Below are positions 1-6,959 of a stretch of DNA of 13,997 bases, in pieces (within the stretch, counting starts at the first letter, position 1; every line of letters begins with the position of its first letter). The notes beneath the pieces are model-generated. The model ran no database searches and had not been told where the DNA came from. It worked only from the letters and a program-made list of their open reading frames with translations. Both the position numbers and the translations under genes were made by a program. Origin of the DNA: DSNY01 sp037446035 (GTDB lineage: Bacteria; Pseudomonadota; Gammaproteobacteria; Burkholderiales; Burkholderiaceae_F); the NCBI GenBank assembly GCA_037446035.1, contig JBBIJJ010000087.1, positions 1 to 13,997 on the forward strand. Reading direction: 5' to 3'.

Positions 1-83
1 GCCTCGGCGCACAAAGGAAAAGCGGCCGCGAGCAACGCGGCCGCCAGGGCGCTGCGCAGGAGACGCGCGCCGCGCCCGATTAC
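1..83 (-). CDS. 5' end of a secreted protein, cut by window edge; start unresolved
   Basis: Directly downstream of the c551 gene, one minus-strand frame reads RLLRSALAAALLAAAFPLCA from position 65 to the edge, which looks like an export signal peptide (basic start, hydrophobic core, small residues before C-A-E). No ATG, GTG or TTG is in frame close upstream; the nearest codon at a suitable place is GTA (83-81), overlapping the stop of the cytochrome gene. One base change would make it GTG. In nirSM clusters this place is often taken by nirC or nirF, both periplasmic, but too little is present to choose. Confidence 0.3.
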
Positions 84-394
84 ATCGCCAGCACCCACGC
101 CACCAGTTTCTGGATGTCGGCGTCGGGCACCGCCGCGTTCGGCGGCATCGGCACCTGGCCCCACGCGCCCATGCCGCCCTTCTTCACTTTCTCGGCCAGC
201 TTGGCCGCCGCGTCGGCCTGGCCCTTGTACTTCTTGGCAACGTCCTTGTATGCAGGACCAACCGATTTCTTGTCGAGCTGGTGGCAGGCGCTGCAGTTGT
301 ACTTCTTGGCCAGCGCCTCGTCGGCGCGCACCGCGGCCGGCGCGGCCAGCGCGGCGCCGAGCACGACGCACAGAGTCACTCGTTGCAGTTTCAT
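80..394 (-). CDS. nirM: c551-type monohaem cytochrome c (NirM-like)
   Basis: A 104-aa periplasmic class I cytochrome c, probably an electron carrier to cytochrome cd1 nitrite reductase. An N-terminal signal peptide ends near residue 24 (AAVRA-DEALAKK). The haem site is CSACH (C34, C37, H38), and GAWGQVPMPPN near residues 76-86 supplies the axial methionine (M83), as in Pseudomonas c551. The mature length of about 80 residues is normal for this family. The ATG at 394 follows AAAGGAACC, a good ribosome binding site, 13 bases after the end of the nirS remnant, so the order is the familiar nirS-nirM. The family call is firm; the symbol nirM rests on the neighbour. It ends in TAA, so TAA works as a stop here. 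Confidence 0.85.
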   Translation of the reverse strand: MKLQRVTLCVVLGAALAAPAAVRADEALAKKYNCSACHQLDKKSVGPAYKDVAKKYKGQADAAAKLAEKVKKGGMGAWGQVPMPPNAAVPDADIQKLVAWVLAM

Positions 395-407
395 CGGCGG
401 GTTCCTT

Positions 408-1055
408 TCAGTAGACGTCGTGCGTCGTGTTGTAGACGTTGAAGCGGCCGGTCGGCGTGACGATCTTCGGATCCTTGATCACGTGCTTGAGCTTGCGCGT
501 CTTGTCGTCGACGACGACGATCGCCGACTGCTGGTCCTTGGCACTCCACACGGAGAACCAGACCTCGTCGCCGGCCTTGTTTTACTCGGGCTGCACCACG
601 CGCTTGGCACCCTCGGTGACGCCGGCCCATTCGCCGATCGGCAGGATCACCGGCTTCTTCGACAGGTCGTTGATTTCGAAGACGGCGATCGACTGCGCCA
701 GTTTCGGATCCGGGTTCAGCGGCGTATCGACCCACAGGTTCTTCGATTTTGGATGGGTCTTGATGAACAGGTTGCCGCCGCCCTGGCCGTCGAGATACTG
801 CACGACCTTCCAGGCGTGCTGCTTGTTCTTCACCGGATCGGTGCCGATCAGCGCGATCTTCTCGCTGCCCAGGTGCCCGGTGGCCCACACCGGGCCGAAC
901 TTCGGGTGCGCGAAGTTGGCGCCGCGGCCCGGGTGCGGGATCTTGTCGACGTCGATCAGCGCCGCCAGTTTGCCGTCCTTCTTCTCCTGCGCCCACGCCG
1001 ACCCGGCCGCGACCGTGCAGGCAATTGCCGCGAAAACAATAAGACGGGTTCTCAT
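408..1055 (-). pseudogene. nirS: Truncated nirS remnant: signal peptide joined to C-terminal d1 fragment, with in-frame TAA
   Basis: The ATG at 1055 has a strong site (GGAGGAGACAGG) and starts a clean signal peptide (MRTRLIVFAAIACTVAAGSA...AQ). From residue 28 it matches only the end of cytochrome cd1: GKLAALIDVDKIPHPGRGAN aligns with residues from about 375 of the 569-aa NirS encoded at 12251-13960. The haem c domain and more than half of the d1 propeller are missing. Codon 158 is TAA (584-582) in the context PE*NKAGDEVW, where the intact copy has PEYNQAGDEVW. After it the same frame continues to GRFNVYNTTHDVY and a TGA at 408. The active-site histidine of IPHPGRG is kept (H41). It is roughly 60% identical to the other copy by eye, so it is not a recent duplicate. 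It cannot be a working nitrite reductase; a short secreted product could still be made. Confidence 0.85.
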
Positions 1056-1092
1056 CCTGTCTCCTCCATGCAAGACCACAAACTGCGGCCGC

Positions 1093-1121
1093 CCCCGCCA
1101 GGAGGCGGGGACCGATTTTTT
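1093..1121 (+). terminator. Hairpin plus T6, terminator-like on plus strand
   Basis: A 7-bp stem CCCCGCC/GGCGGGG (1093-1099 with 1104-1110) with loop AGGA is followed after five bases by six T (1116-1121). This reads as a terminator on the plus strand, yet both flanking genes lie on the minus strand. Read on the minus strand, the hairpin is preceded by A6 and lacks a T run. A second small hairpin GGCCC-GCGA-GGGCC lies at 1132-1145. These may help end the TonB receptor transcript. Confidence 0.35.
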
Positions 1122-1191
1122 GCCACGCTATGGCCCGCGAGGGCCGATTTCCATGCTCTGCAGCAATTCCGCGCCGACCGGCATCTCGGAT

Positions 1192-3435
1192 TTACAGCGT
1201 GGCGCGCAGTCGCAGGCTGAAGTTGCGGCCCGGCTGCGTATAGCGATCGATGGTGGCGCCGGGGTTGACCACAGCGCGCACGTCCGACCACAGCCAGTAC
1301 TTGCGGTCGAACAGATTGAACACGCCGGCGGATACGCGCAGCCGCGCCGCGACCTGCCAGCTCGCGGTCAAATCGGCCACCGTGTACGCGGGCGTGGCGA
1401 AGATTGTTCCGGCGCTCTGATCGATGCGCGTCTTGCCGCGCGCGTGCGTGATGTTCAGGCGGGCGCTGAAATCGGCGCGATCCCACGCGGCGCCGGCGAC
1501 GATACGCAACGGCTCGATCGAATTCAGCGGCCGGTCGCGCCCGCTGTCGGCGCCGTAGGCATACGCCGCAGCGGCCTGCAGCGACCACGGCCCGGCAATA
1601 CTCAGCCGCGCGGTGGCCTCGACGCCGTGGATGCGGGCGCGCGAAACGTTCTGCGACTGGAAGGTGCCGGTCGCTCCCGGCACGCAACTCGGGTGCGCGG
1701 GGCACGGCAGCGGCGCGCGCGAAACGATCAGGTCGCGGTAACGGGTGAAAAATGCCGTCGCCGAATACTCGAAGCGGGCATGGCGGCCGCGCACGCCGAC
1801 CTCGGCGCCGCGACTGTGCTCGGCGCGCAGATCCGGATTGGGCACGACCGCGTAGCCGGCCGGCAGGCCGCTCAGTCCGAGGTTCACGTCAGCGGCCGGC
1901 GGCGTGCGGAAACCCGCGGCCCACTGCGCCACGACGGTGGTCGACGGCGCCAGGCGATAGACCACGCCGAGCCTCGGCGACAGCGCCTCGTCGCTGCTGC
2001 CCACCACCGGCCGGCCCGGGTTGGCGGCGGCGAACACGGCATCCGCATGCGCGCGCAGCCGCACGCGGTCGAAGCGCAGCGCCGGCACCAACTGCGCGCG
2101 CGCGCCGAGCGCGATCTCGTCCTGCACGAAAGCGCCGAGCCGATCGCTCGTCGACAGCGGAAAATCGCGCGTCGGCATCGCCTCGCCGCCGACGACGTTG
2201 CTCACCGCGCCGGTATTCAGATTGGTCTGCACGCCGTCGCGGCTTTCGTCGTGGCGGATGCGCGCCGCCTCGAATCCGAACAGCCAGTGACCGAAGCCGT
2301 CGGCCTCGCCGAGCACGCTCAAGCCCGTTTCCTTCTGCTCGAAGCGGAAGCGCACATCGCGGCGGCAACGCACGTTGCCCGGCGCGCTCAGGCACACCGC
2401 GGTCGTGTTGGCGCGCTCATCGCTCGTGTCGTTGCGCGTCAGCGAGCGTTGCGCGTAGATGAGCGCGCGCAGGCGTGCCAGGCCCGCCAGCCGCGGCAGA
2501 TCGGCATCGACGCTGGCGCGGCTGCGCTCGACCGCGTCGTCGCCGCGCAGGCTGACGGTGCGCGACGATAGCGGATTCAGCGACAGCACGTCGGTGTCGG
2601 TTCTCTGTTCGTGATGCTCGAGCGTCAGCCGCCAGCGGCCGTCACCGAAGCGGCCGACCAGCTTGCCGAGCAGCGACAGGCTGTCGGCCTGTTGCGGATC
2701 GGCCGCGGTGCGCGCCGTGCCGACGACTTCGTTTTCACCCTGGTTCGCAGTCTCGCGGCTGTCGCTGCGCTGCACGCCGAGCAGCGCCTGCAGCGGCCGC
2801 GCCTCAGTGGCCAGCAGCAGCCCCTGCCAGGCGCGTTCGGACGCCGACGCGTAGCCAGCATCGGCGCTGGCGCCGAAGCGGCGTTGCTGCAGCACGTCGT
2901 CCGGATCGACAGTCGAAAAGGCCACGGCACCGCCGAGCGCATCGGAGCCGTACAGCGCGGAGGCCGGTCCGCGCAGAATCTCGACCCGCTGCAGCAGTCC
3001 GGGGTCAATCTGGTTGCGCAGCGCATTGGAAAAGCGCCCGACGCGGTAGCTGTCGGGCAGGCGGATGCCATCAACCAGCATCAGCACGCGATTGCCCGTC
3101 ATGCCGCGGATGCCGATATCGCCCAGCCCGAAGCGCGACGTTGGCCGCTCGATGCTCACACCCGGCTCGTAGCGCAGCACTTCGCGCAGATCGGAGGCCG
3201 CCGCGCGTTCGATGTCGCCGCGCGTGATCAGGCTCGTACCCGGCGCGCCTTCGTCGAGCGGACGCTCGATGCGATAGGCGATGCCGACCACCTCGATCGG
3301 CGCCAGTTGCGTCGCCGGCGGCTGTGCGGCGACCGGCACGGTCCAGAGCATGAACATCAGCAGGCCGACGCATCCGTGCCGCCGTTCCGGAAGGACCGGA
3401 TTAGTGCCGCGCAGCATCGCCGCCATTGGACGCAT
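1192..3435 (-). CDS. TonB-dependent outer-membrane receptor, haem/haemoglobin-type
   Basis: A 747-aa outer-membrane beta-barrel receptor, probably for haem or haemoproteins. A signal peptide covers about residues 1-37 (hydrophobic CVGLLMFMLWTVPVAAQ). A TonB-box-like IEVV is at 47-50. The plug spans about 60-175, with GDIGIRGMTGNRVLMLVDG and the conserved RGPASALYGSDALGG (155-169). The barrel contains FRTPPAADVNLGL and NPDLRAEHSRGAEVGV, which resemble the FRAP and NPNL boxes of HmuR-type haem receptors. The C-terminus GRNFSLRLRATL ends in Leu, not the usual aromatic residue. The start is uncertain: ATG at 3435, or the ATGs a few codons in. A perfect Dnr/FNR box upstream suggests control by low oxygen or NO, in keeping with the haem demand of denitrification. 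Substrate is inferred. Confidence 0.8.
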   Translation of the reverse strand: MRPMAAMLRGTNPVLPERRHGCVGLLMFMLWTVPVAAQPPATQLAPIEVVGIAYRIERPLDEGAPGTSLITRGDIERAAASDLREVLRYEPGVSIERPTSRFGLGDIGIRGMTGNRVLMLVDGIRLPDSYRVGRFSNALRNQIDPGLLQRVEILRGPASALYGSDALGGAVAFSTVDPDDVLQQRRFGASADAGYASASERAWQGLLLATEARPLQALLGVQRSDSRETANQGENEVVGTARTAADPQQADSLSLLGKLVGRFGDGRWRLTLEHHEQRTDTDVLSLNPLSSRTVSLRGDDAVERSRASVDADLPRLAGLARLRALIYAQRSLTRNDTSDERANTTAVCLSAPGNVRCRRDVRFRFEQKETGLSVLGEADGFGHWLFGFEAARIRHDESRDGVQTNLNTGAVSNVVGGEAMPTRDFPLSTSDRLGAFVQDEIALGARAQLVPALRFDRVRLRAHADAVFAAANPGRPVVGSSDEALSPRLGVVYRLAPSTTVVAQWAAGFRTPPAADVNLGLSGLPAGYAVVPNPDLRAEHSRGAEVGVRGRHARFEYSATAFFTRYRDLIVSRAPLPCPAHPSCVPGATGTFQSQNVSRARIHGVEATARLSIAGPWSLQAAAAYAYGADSGRDRPLNSIEPLRIVAGAAWDRADFSARLNITHARGKTRIDQSAGTIFATPAYTVADLTASWQVAARLRVSAGVFNLFDRKYWLWSDVRAVVNPGATIDRYTQPGRNFSLRLRATL

Positions 3436-3497
3436 GTCCCGGATTCATGATCGAGTCTTCGACGCCGCACACTAGGACCGCGGAGGCATCGGCCGCC

Positions 3498-3511
3498 TTG
3501 ATAGACATCAA
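3498..3511. promoter_or_regulatory. Perfect FNR/Dnr box TTGAT-AGAC-ATCAA
   Basis: TTGATAGACATCAA is a perfect match to the FNR-family consensus TTGAT-N4-ATCAA and is palindromic over 16 bases (3497-3512). Its centre is 3504.5. For the minus-strand TonB receptor a class II promoter would start near 3463 with the -10 near 3475-3470; TAGTGT (3474-3469) is a weak fit one base off, giving a leader of about 28 nt. For the plus-strand regulator at 3698 no -10 is visible at the right place, so the receptor is the likelier target. Confidence 0.75.
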
Positions 3512-3597
3512 GCGAGCGACCGTGCTGCACAACGGCGCGGTGTTACCTCGAAAGTGACATCCCGCCCTTCCTCCGATGGCTTGTCATGCGCTCGCTC

Positions 3598-3609
3598 TGA
3601 CGCGCGTCA
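3598..3609. promoter_or_regulatory. Palindrome TGACGCGCGTCA upstream of the Dnr-type gene
   Basis: A perfect 12-bp palindrome 89 bases before the chosen start of the Crp/Fnr gene. It keeps the TGA-N6-TCA outline of Crp/FNR-family sites but not the full TTGAT half-site. It may be an autoregulatory or second-regulator site; no convincing -10 lies at class II distance. Confidence 0.3.
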
Positions 3610-3697
3610 AATGCCGGCGGCCACGCATGCGCAGACTGCGTTCGATGCGGACCGGCACCGGCCGGCCTGCCGTCGCACGTCAATGGGAGGACGCACG

Positions 3698-4414
3698 ATG
3701 GCCGCAGTTGCGCCCAGCACCGAGGCATTGCTGTCGAACATGCCGCTGTTCAAGGAACTGTCGGAAGAACAGCGCGCACGCATCGCCGAACGGACGCGCC
3801 AGTTGCGCGCCGCGCGCGGCGAAACCCTGTTCCGGCGCGGCGATCCGCCCGCCGGCACCTACGTCGTTGCCTTCGGACAGATCAAGCTGTCGTTCGTCTC
3901 CTCCACCGGCGTGGAGAAGATCATCGAGATCCTGAATCAGGGGCAAAGCTTCGGCGAGGCGGTGATGTTTCTCGACATACCGCATGTGGTCACCGCGCAG
4001 GCACTCAGCGACGCGCTGCTGCTGCTGGTGCCGAAGGAAACCGTGTTCGAGAACATCGACCGCGACCCGGGTTTCGCCCGCCGCATGCTGGCCGGGCTGT
4101 CGCGCCGGCTGCACCAGCTGGTTGCCGACGTGGAGTCGTATTCGACGCGTTCCGGCACCGAGCGGCTGATCGGCTTTCTGCTGCGCGACTGCGGCGCGGC
4201 CGATTCGCTCGGCAACTGTTCGGCGGCGCAGGCCGAGGGCGGCATCGACATCGAGCTGCCGGTGGCCAAAGGCGTGATCGCCTCGCGACTGAATCTCACG
4301 CAGGAGCATCTGTCGCGCATCCTGCACGACCTCTCCGCGCTGGGGCTGATCGAGGTGCACGGCCGCCACATCCACATCCGCGACCTCGAACGGCTGCGCA
4401 AGCACGCGCGCTGA
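3698..4414 (+). CDS. dnr: Crp/Fnr-family regulator, Dnr-like
   Basis: A 238-aa transcription factor, probably the NO-responsive activator of the denitrification genes. The cyclic-nucleotide-binding-like fold covers about residues 14-130 (MPLFKELSEEQRARIAERTR; GQSFGEAVMF), then a long dimer helix (about 131-160) and a winged helix-turn-helix (about 185-235). The recognition helix TQEHLSRILHDL has E203, S206 and R207, the E-x-x-S-R set that reads TTGAT half-sites in FNR. Its only cysteines are C165 and C174, so there is no FNR-type [4Fe-4S] sensor, which fits the Dnr group. The ATG at 3698 is chosen because GGGAGGA sits at proper spacing; the frame is open further upstream but without homology. 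It converges with the DUF2249 gene, 12 bases apart. Dnr is favoured over NnrR or FixK by neighbourhood only. Confidence 0.82.
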   Translation: MAAVAPSTEALLSNMPLFKELSEEQRARIAERTRQLRAARGETLFRRGDPPAGTYVVAFGQIKLSFVSSTGVEKIIEILNQGQSFGEAVMFLDIPHVVTAQALSDALLLLVPKETVFENIDRDPGFARRMLAGLSRRLHQLVADVESYSTRSGTERLIGFLLRDCGAADSLGNCSAAQAEGGIDIELPVAKGVIASRLNLTQEHLSRILHDLSALGLIEVHGRHIHIRDLERLRKHAR

Positions 4415-4426
4415 CGCTTTCCGCCG

Positions 4427-4654
4427 TCACTGGCCGGCGGCCGACCGCTCGCAGATATCGATCTCGAACGCGCCGTCGTCGCGCAGGGTCGTGAACCAGG
4501 CGTAGCCGTTGGCGTCGAGCACGCGATACAGCGGCAGCGGCTCGCGTCCGATGATCAGCCGCAGGCGCTCGCCGGGCCCGAGCCGGCACAGCGCCTCCAT
4601 CACCTCCTCGAAAGGTCGCGGCGGCAGCCAGCCGCGGGCATCGAGCACGATCAT
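4427..4654 (-). CDS. DUF2249 protein (small TusA-like fold)
   Basis: A 75-aa cytoplasmic protein. MIVLDARGWLPPRPFEEVME, PGERLRLIIGREPLPLYRVL and the closing GAFEIDICE match the DUF2249 pattern (D-x-R-G...PP-x-PFE...L-x-x-G-E-x-L-x-L...P-x-PLY). Such proteins recur beside NO-related genes, sometimes with hemerythrins, but their job is not known. The ATG at 4654 overlaps the stop of the preceding CtaA-like gene (ATGA), with GGAG upstream, indicating translational coupling. A longer start at 4693 would read through the upstream gene and is rejected. It is the last gene of the five-gene minus-strand set. Confidence 0.75.
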   Translation of the reverse strand: MIVLDARGWLPPRPFEEVMEALCRLGPGERLRLIIGREPLPLYRVLDANGYAWFTTLRDDGAFEIDICERSAAGQ

Positions 4655-5547
4655 GTCGATTTCTCCATCGAGCGGCGCGCCGCCGGCCACCATACCGCGA
4701 GCAGCGCGCCGAGCACGCCGGCGGCGAGCGCGTGCAGGACGGCTGCCGCGAGCGCCGGTTCAGCCGCGGCGACGACGAAACCGAGCGTTCCGGTGGCCAG
4801 CGCCACGACGAGCAGCGCGCGAGCCCAGGGGCGAACGCGTTCACGCAGCACTACGGCGGTGATCGCGCAGGCCAGCATCAGCGCCAGCCCGCCGAAACTA
4901 TGCAGCATCTGCAGCGGCTCGCCGCCGCGCGGCAGCAGTTCATCGGCGGCGCCAACCGCGAACGGATGCATGAGTTGTGCGCCACCGGGCAGCCACACCA
5001 GGCCGCAGTCCGGTGTGCAGGCAGCACCAGCCAGCCGGGCGCTGATCAGCGCACCACCGAGAGCCTGCAACGCGAGCGCCGCTAGCAGCACAAGCGGCCA
5101 TGCTGGCCGCCCTCCATCGCGATCGACGCCGGCCGGCGAATCCGCTGCGAGCAGAAACGCGAGCAAGGCAAGCAGGGCGAAGCCGCCGAGCACGTTGGCG
5201 AGCGTGACCGCCGGCAGCGGCGACGGCGTAAAAAGGCCCACCCAGGACAGGATGCCGGTAACCACCAACAAGGCCGCACCGGCGGCGCGCTGCGGCGCCG
5301 GCCATGCGCGCCAGCCGAGCACCACGATGACGACCGCGGCCAGCGCAAAAGCCGAGGCGGCGACGCGCAGCGCTTTCAACGCCGGCTGCTCATTCGCCGC
5401 CGCAGCGGTGGCCGACTGCCCATAGCACGACGGCCACGGCGCGCAGCCGATGCCGTTGGCTGCGAGCCGCAGCGTCGCGCTGGCGGCGACGACGATCGCG
5501 GCCAGAAGCCATGCCGCGCGCAGCCATTGGCGCAACGCCGGGCGCAT
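4651..5547 (-). CDS. CtaA/COX15-like membrane protein lacking N-half histidines
   Basis: A 298-aa polytopic membrane protein (about eight TM helices) of the haem A synthase superfamily. RLAANGIGCAPWPSCYGQ (27-44) matches the family's RLTxSGLSCPDWP-type loop, with the cysteine pair C35/C41 and a second pair C177/C181. The C-terminal half keeps two haem-ligand-like histidines, H216 (LQMLHSFGG) and H272 (AVLHALAAG). The N-terminal half has no histidine at all, and the conserved EFIHR motif is replaced by LKALR (58-61). In Bacillus CtaA the N-half Glu/His residues are needed for catalysis, so haem A synthesis looks unlikely. A role in haem handling or assembly of the adjacent heme-copper protein is inferred. 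Its ATG overlaps the stop of that gene by one base (TGATG). Confidence 0.75.
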   Translation of the reverse strand: MRPALRQWLRAAWLLAAIVVAASATLRLAANGIGCAPWPSCYGQSATAAAANEQPALKALRVAASAFALAAVVIVVLGWRAWPAPQRAAGAALLVVTGILSWVGLFTPSPLPAVTLANVLGGFALLALLAFLLAADSPAGVDRDGGRPAWPLVLLAALALQALGGALISARLAGAACTPDCGLVWLPGGAQLMHPFAVGAADELLPRGGEPLQMLHSFGGLALMLACAITAVVLRERVRPWARALLVVALATGTLGFVVAAAEPALAAAVLHALAAGVLGALLAVWWPAARRSMEKST

Positions 5548-6959
5548 CAGGCGCGGCCTTGCCGCAGCGTCTGCAGCACGACGATGGCGAACAGCAGGCC
5601 ACCGATCACCGCGATCAGCCCGCCGATGCCCATCAGCGCCATGCCGGCAACTTCCGACGGCGTGCGCAGCACCTGCTCGGCGCCGGCGACCTTGCGCTGC
5701 ACGCCGTAGCCGCCCGACCACACGAGCCCCGCGATATGCAGGAACTGCCCTGCCTCGTACAGCAATGGCTGCCAGGCGGCGATGCGCGGCAGCCGCCGCG
5801 TGAAGCCCAGCCGCGGCAGCAGCGCATAAGCAAGACCCATCAGCGCCAGCGTGATGCCGACGATCGAGCCGTGATAGTGCGCCGGCACGCGCACATCGGC
5901 GCCCTGGATCAGAAAGCCGATGATTCCGCCGGCCGAAAACAGCAGCACCGAGGCCCACAGCGCGTTGTGACTCGCTGCTGCCTCGCCGGCATCGAGCGCC
6001 GCCGAGGCAGCGCGATCGACGCGCAGCAGCCCGATCAGCACGGCCACGGCCACCGGCACGATCGCCAGTCCGCCGCCGAAGCGCATCTGCCACGTGAACA
6101 GCCGCTGGTGCTCGACGGACGCGACATCGAAGGCGAGGTAGATGAGCGGCGTGGCGAACACCGCTAGCAAGCCGATGCCGAACAGCAGCGCCACCACGCG
6201 CGGGGTCAGCGGCATGCGCGCGCCGCACAGATTGGCCAGCCACAGCCAGGCGACCATCATCACGAGGCTCCAGCAGAACTGGATGACGTGCCCCGGGCCC
6301 CAGAACAGCAGCTCGTAATACGTCTTCGCCTCGAGCGCGGTCGACACCGCCAGCCACGAGCCGCCGAGCGCGAGCCAGGCCATCGCCGCCGCCACCGCCG
6401 CCGCGTTCAGGCCGAAGCGCAGCGCGCCGTCGGCGCTCAGGGTCAGCCCGACGTCCTGCGGCACCGCCAGCGCGCGCAGCGCCGCCAGCCCGAAGGCGGC
6501 GCCGAACATCAACAACCCCCAGAGAAACAGGCCGCTGTCGACGATCGGAACGTAGTTGGCCATCACGGGCGCACCCGGATCGAGAAACGGCGCGGCGGCC
6601 ATCGCCGCCGCACCGAGCAGCGCCAGGCCCCAGGCCACCCACGCCAGCGGCAGCCAGCGTTCGCTGCCGGCGGCCGACCACAGCACGCCGGTGAACGCCG
6701 CGAACCACACCAGCACGCTCAAATCGACGTGCAGGACCAGCGCCACATGGAAGAAATCCACGCCCGGCAGCCACGCCTGCACGAACGGCGTGCGCGCGGC
6801 CACCAGCAGGATCGCGAACACGCCGCTTCCAAGCAGCGTGGCGATCGCCAGCCACAGCCACGCCGCCGCCAGCGTGCGCCGCTCGCCGGCGCCAATCTGC
6901 AGTTCGAAGCGCGCCGACGGCAGCGTGCTTCGGGCTTGCATTGGCCGTGCGGCGCTCAT
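5547..6959 (-). CDS. Heme-copper oxidase-superfamily subunit I, NO-reductase-like active site
   Basis: A 470-aa integral membrane protein with about 12 TM helices, resembling subunit I of B-family oxidases and NO reductases. Ligand candidates: H77 (VLHVDLSVL) for the low-spin haem; H224 in WGPGHVIQFCW for the second metal; H361 and H363 in AHYHGSIVG for the two haems. Compared with the B-family pattern HPIVYFW, H224 is followed by VIQF, so the Tyr at +4 that cross-links to His in A/B-type O2 reductases is absent (F228). Where His-His-Gln is usual in the next metal-binding helix, the protein reads E283-H284-Q285. Loss of Tyr and gain of an acidic ligand suit NO reduction rather than O2 reduction; this is inferred. 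No subunit II gene is adjacent. Start: ATG at 6959 with GAAGGGGGCACG upstream; ATG at 6941 is possible. Confidence 0.75.
   Translation of the reverse strand: MSAARPMQARSTLPSARFELQIGAGERRTLAAAWLWLAIATLLGSGVFAILLVAARTPFVQAWLPGVDFFHVALVLHVDLSVLVWFAAFTGVLWSAAGSERWLPLAWVAWGLALLGAAAMAAAPFLDPGAPVMANYVPIVDSGLFLWGLLMFGAAFGLAALRALAVPQDVGLTLSADGALRFGLNAAAVAAAMAWLALGGSWLAVSTALEAKTYYELLFWGPGHVIQFCWSLVMMVAWLWLANLCGARMPLTPRVVALLFGIGLLAVFATPLIYLAFDVASVEHQRLFTWQMRFGGGLAIVPVAVAVLIGLLRVDRAASAALDAGEAAASHNALWASVLLFSAGGIIGFLIQGADVRVPAHYHGSIVGITLALMGLAYALLPRLGFTRRLPRIAAWQPLLYEAGQFLHIAGLVWSGGYGVQRKVAGAEQVLRTPSEVAGMALMGIGGLIAVIGGLLFAIVVLQTLRQGRA

Noticed and set aside
391..996. A 201-codon frame over the nirS remnant
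   Set aside because: Different frame with no homology; the d1 sequence lies in the frame carrying the TAA.
439..2571. Long plus-strand frame of 710 codons
   Set aside because: Arg/Ala-rich, no domain; it runs antisense to the nirS remnant and the TonB receptor, a common effect of high GC.
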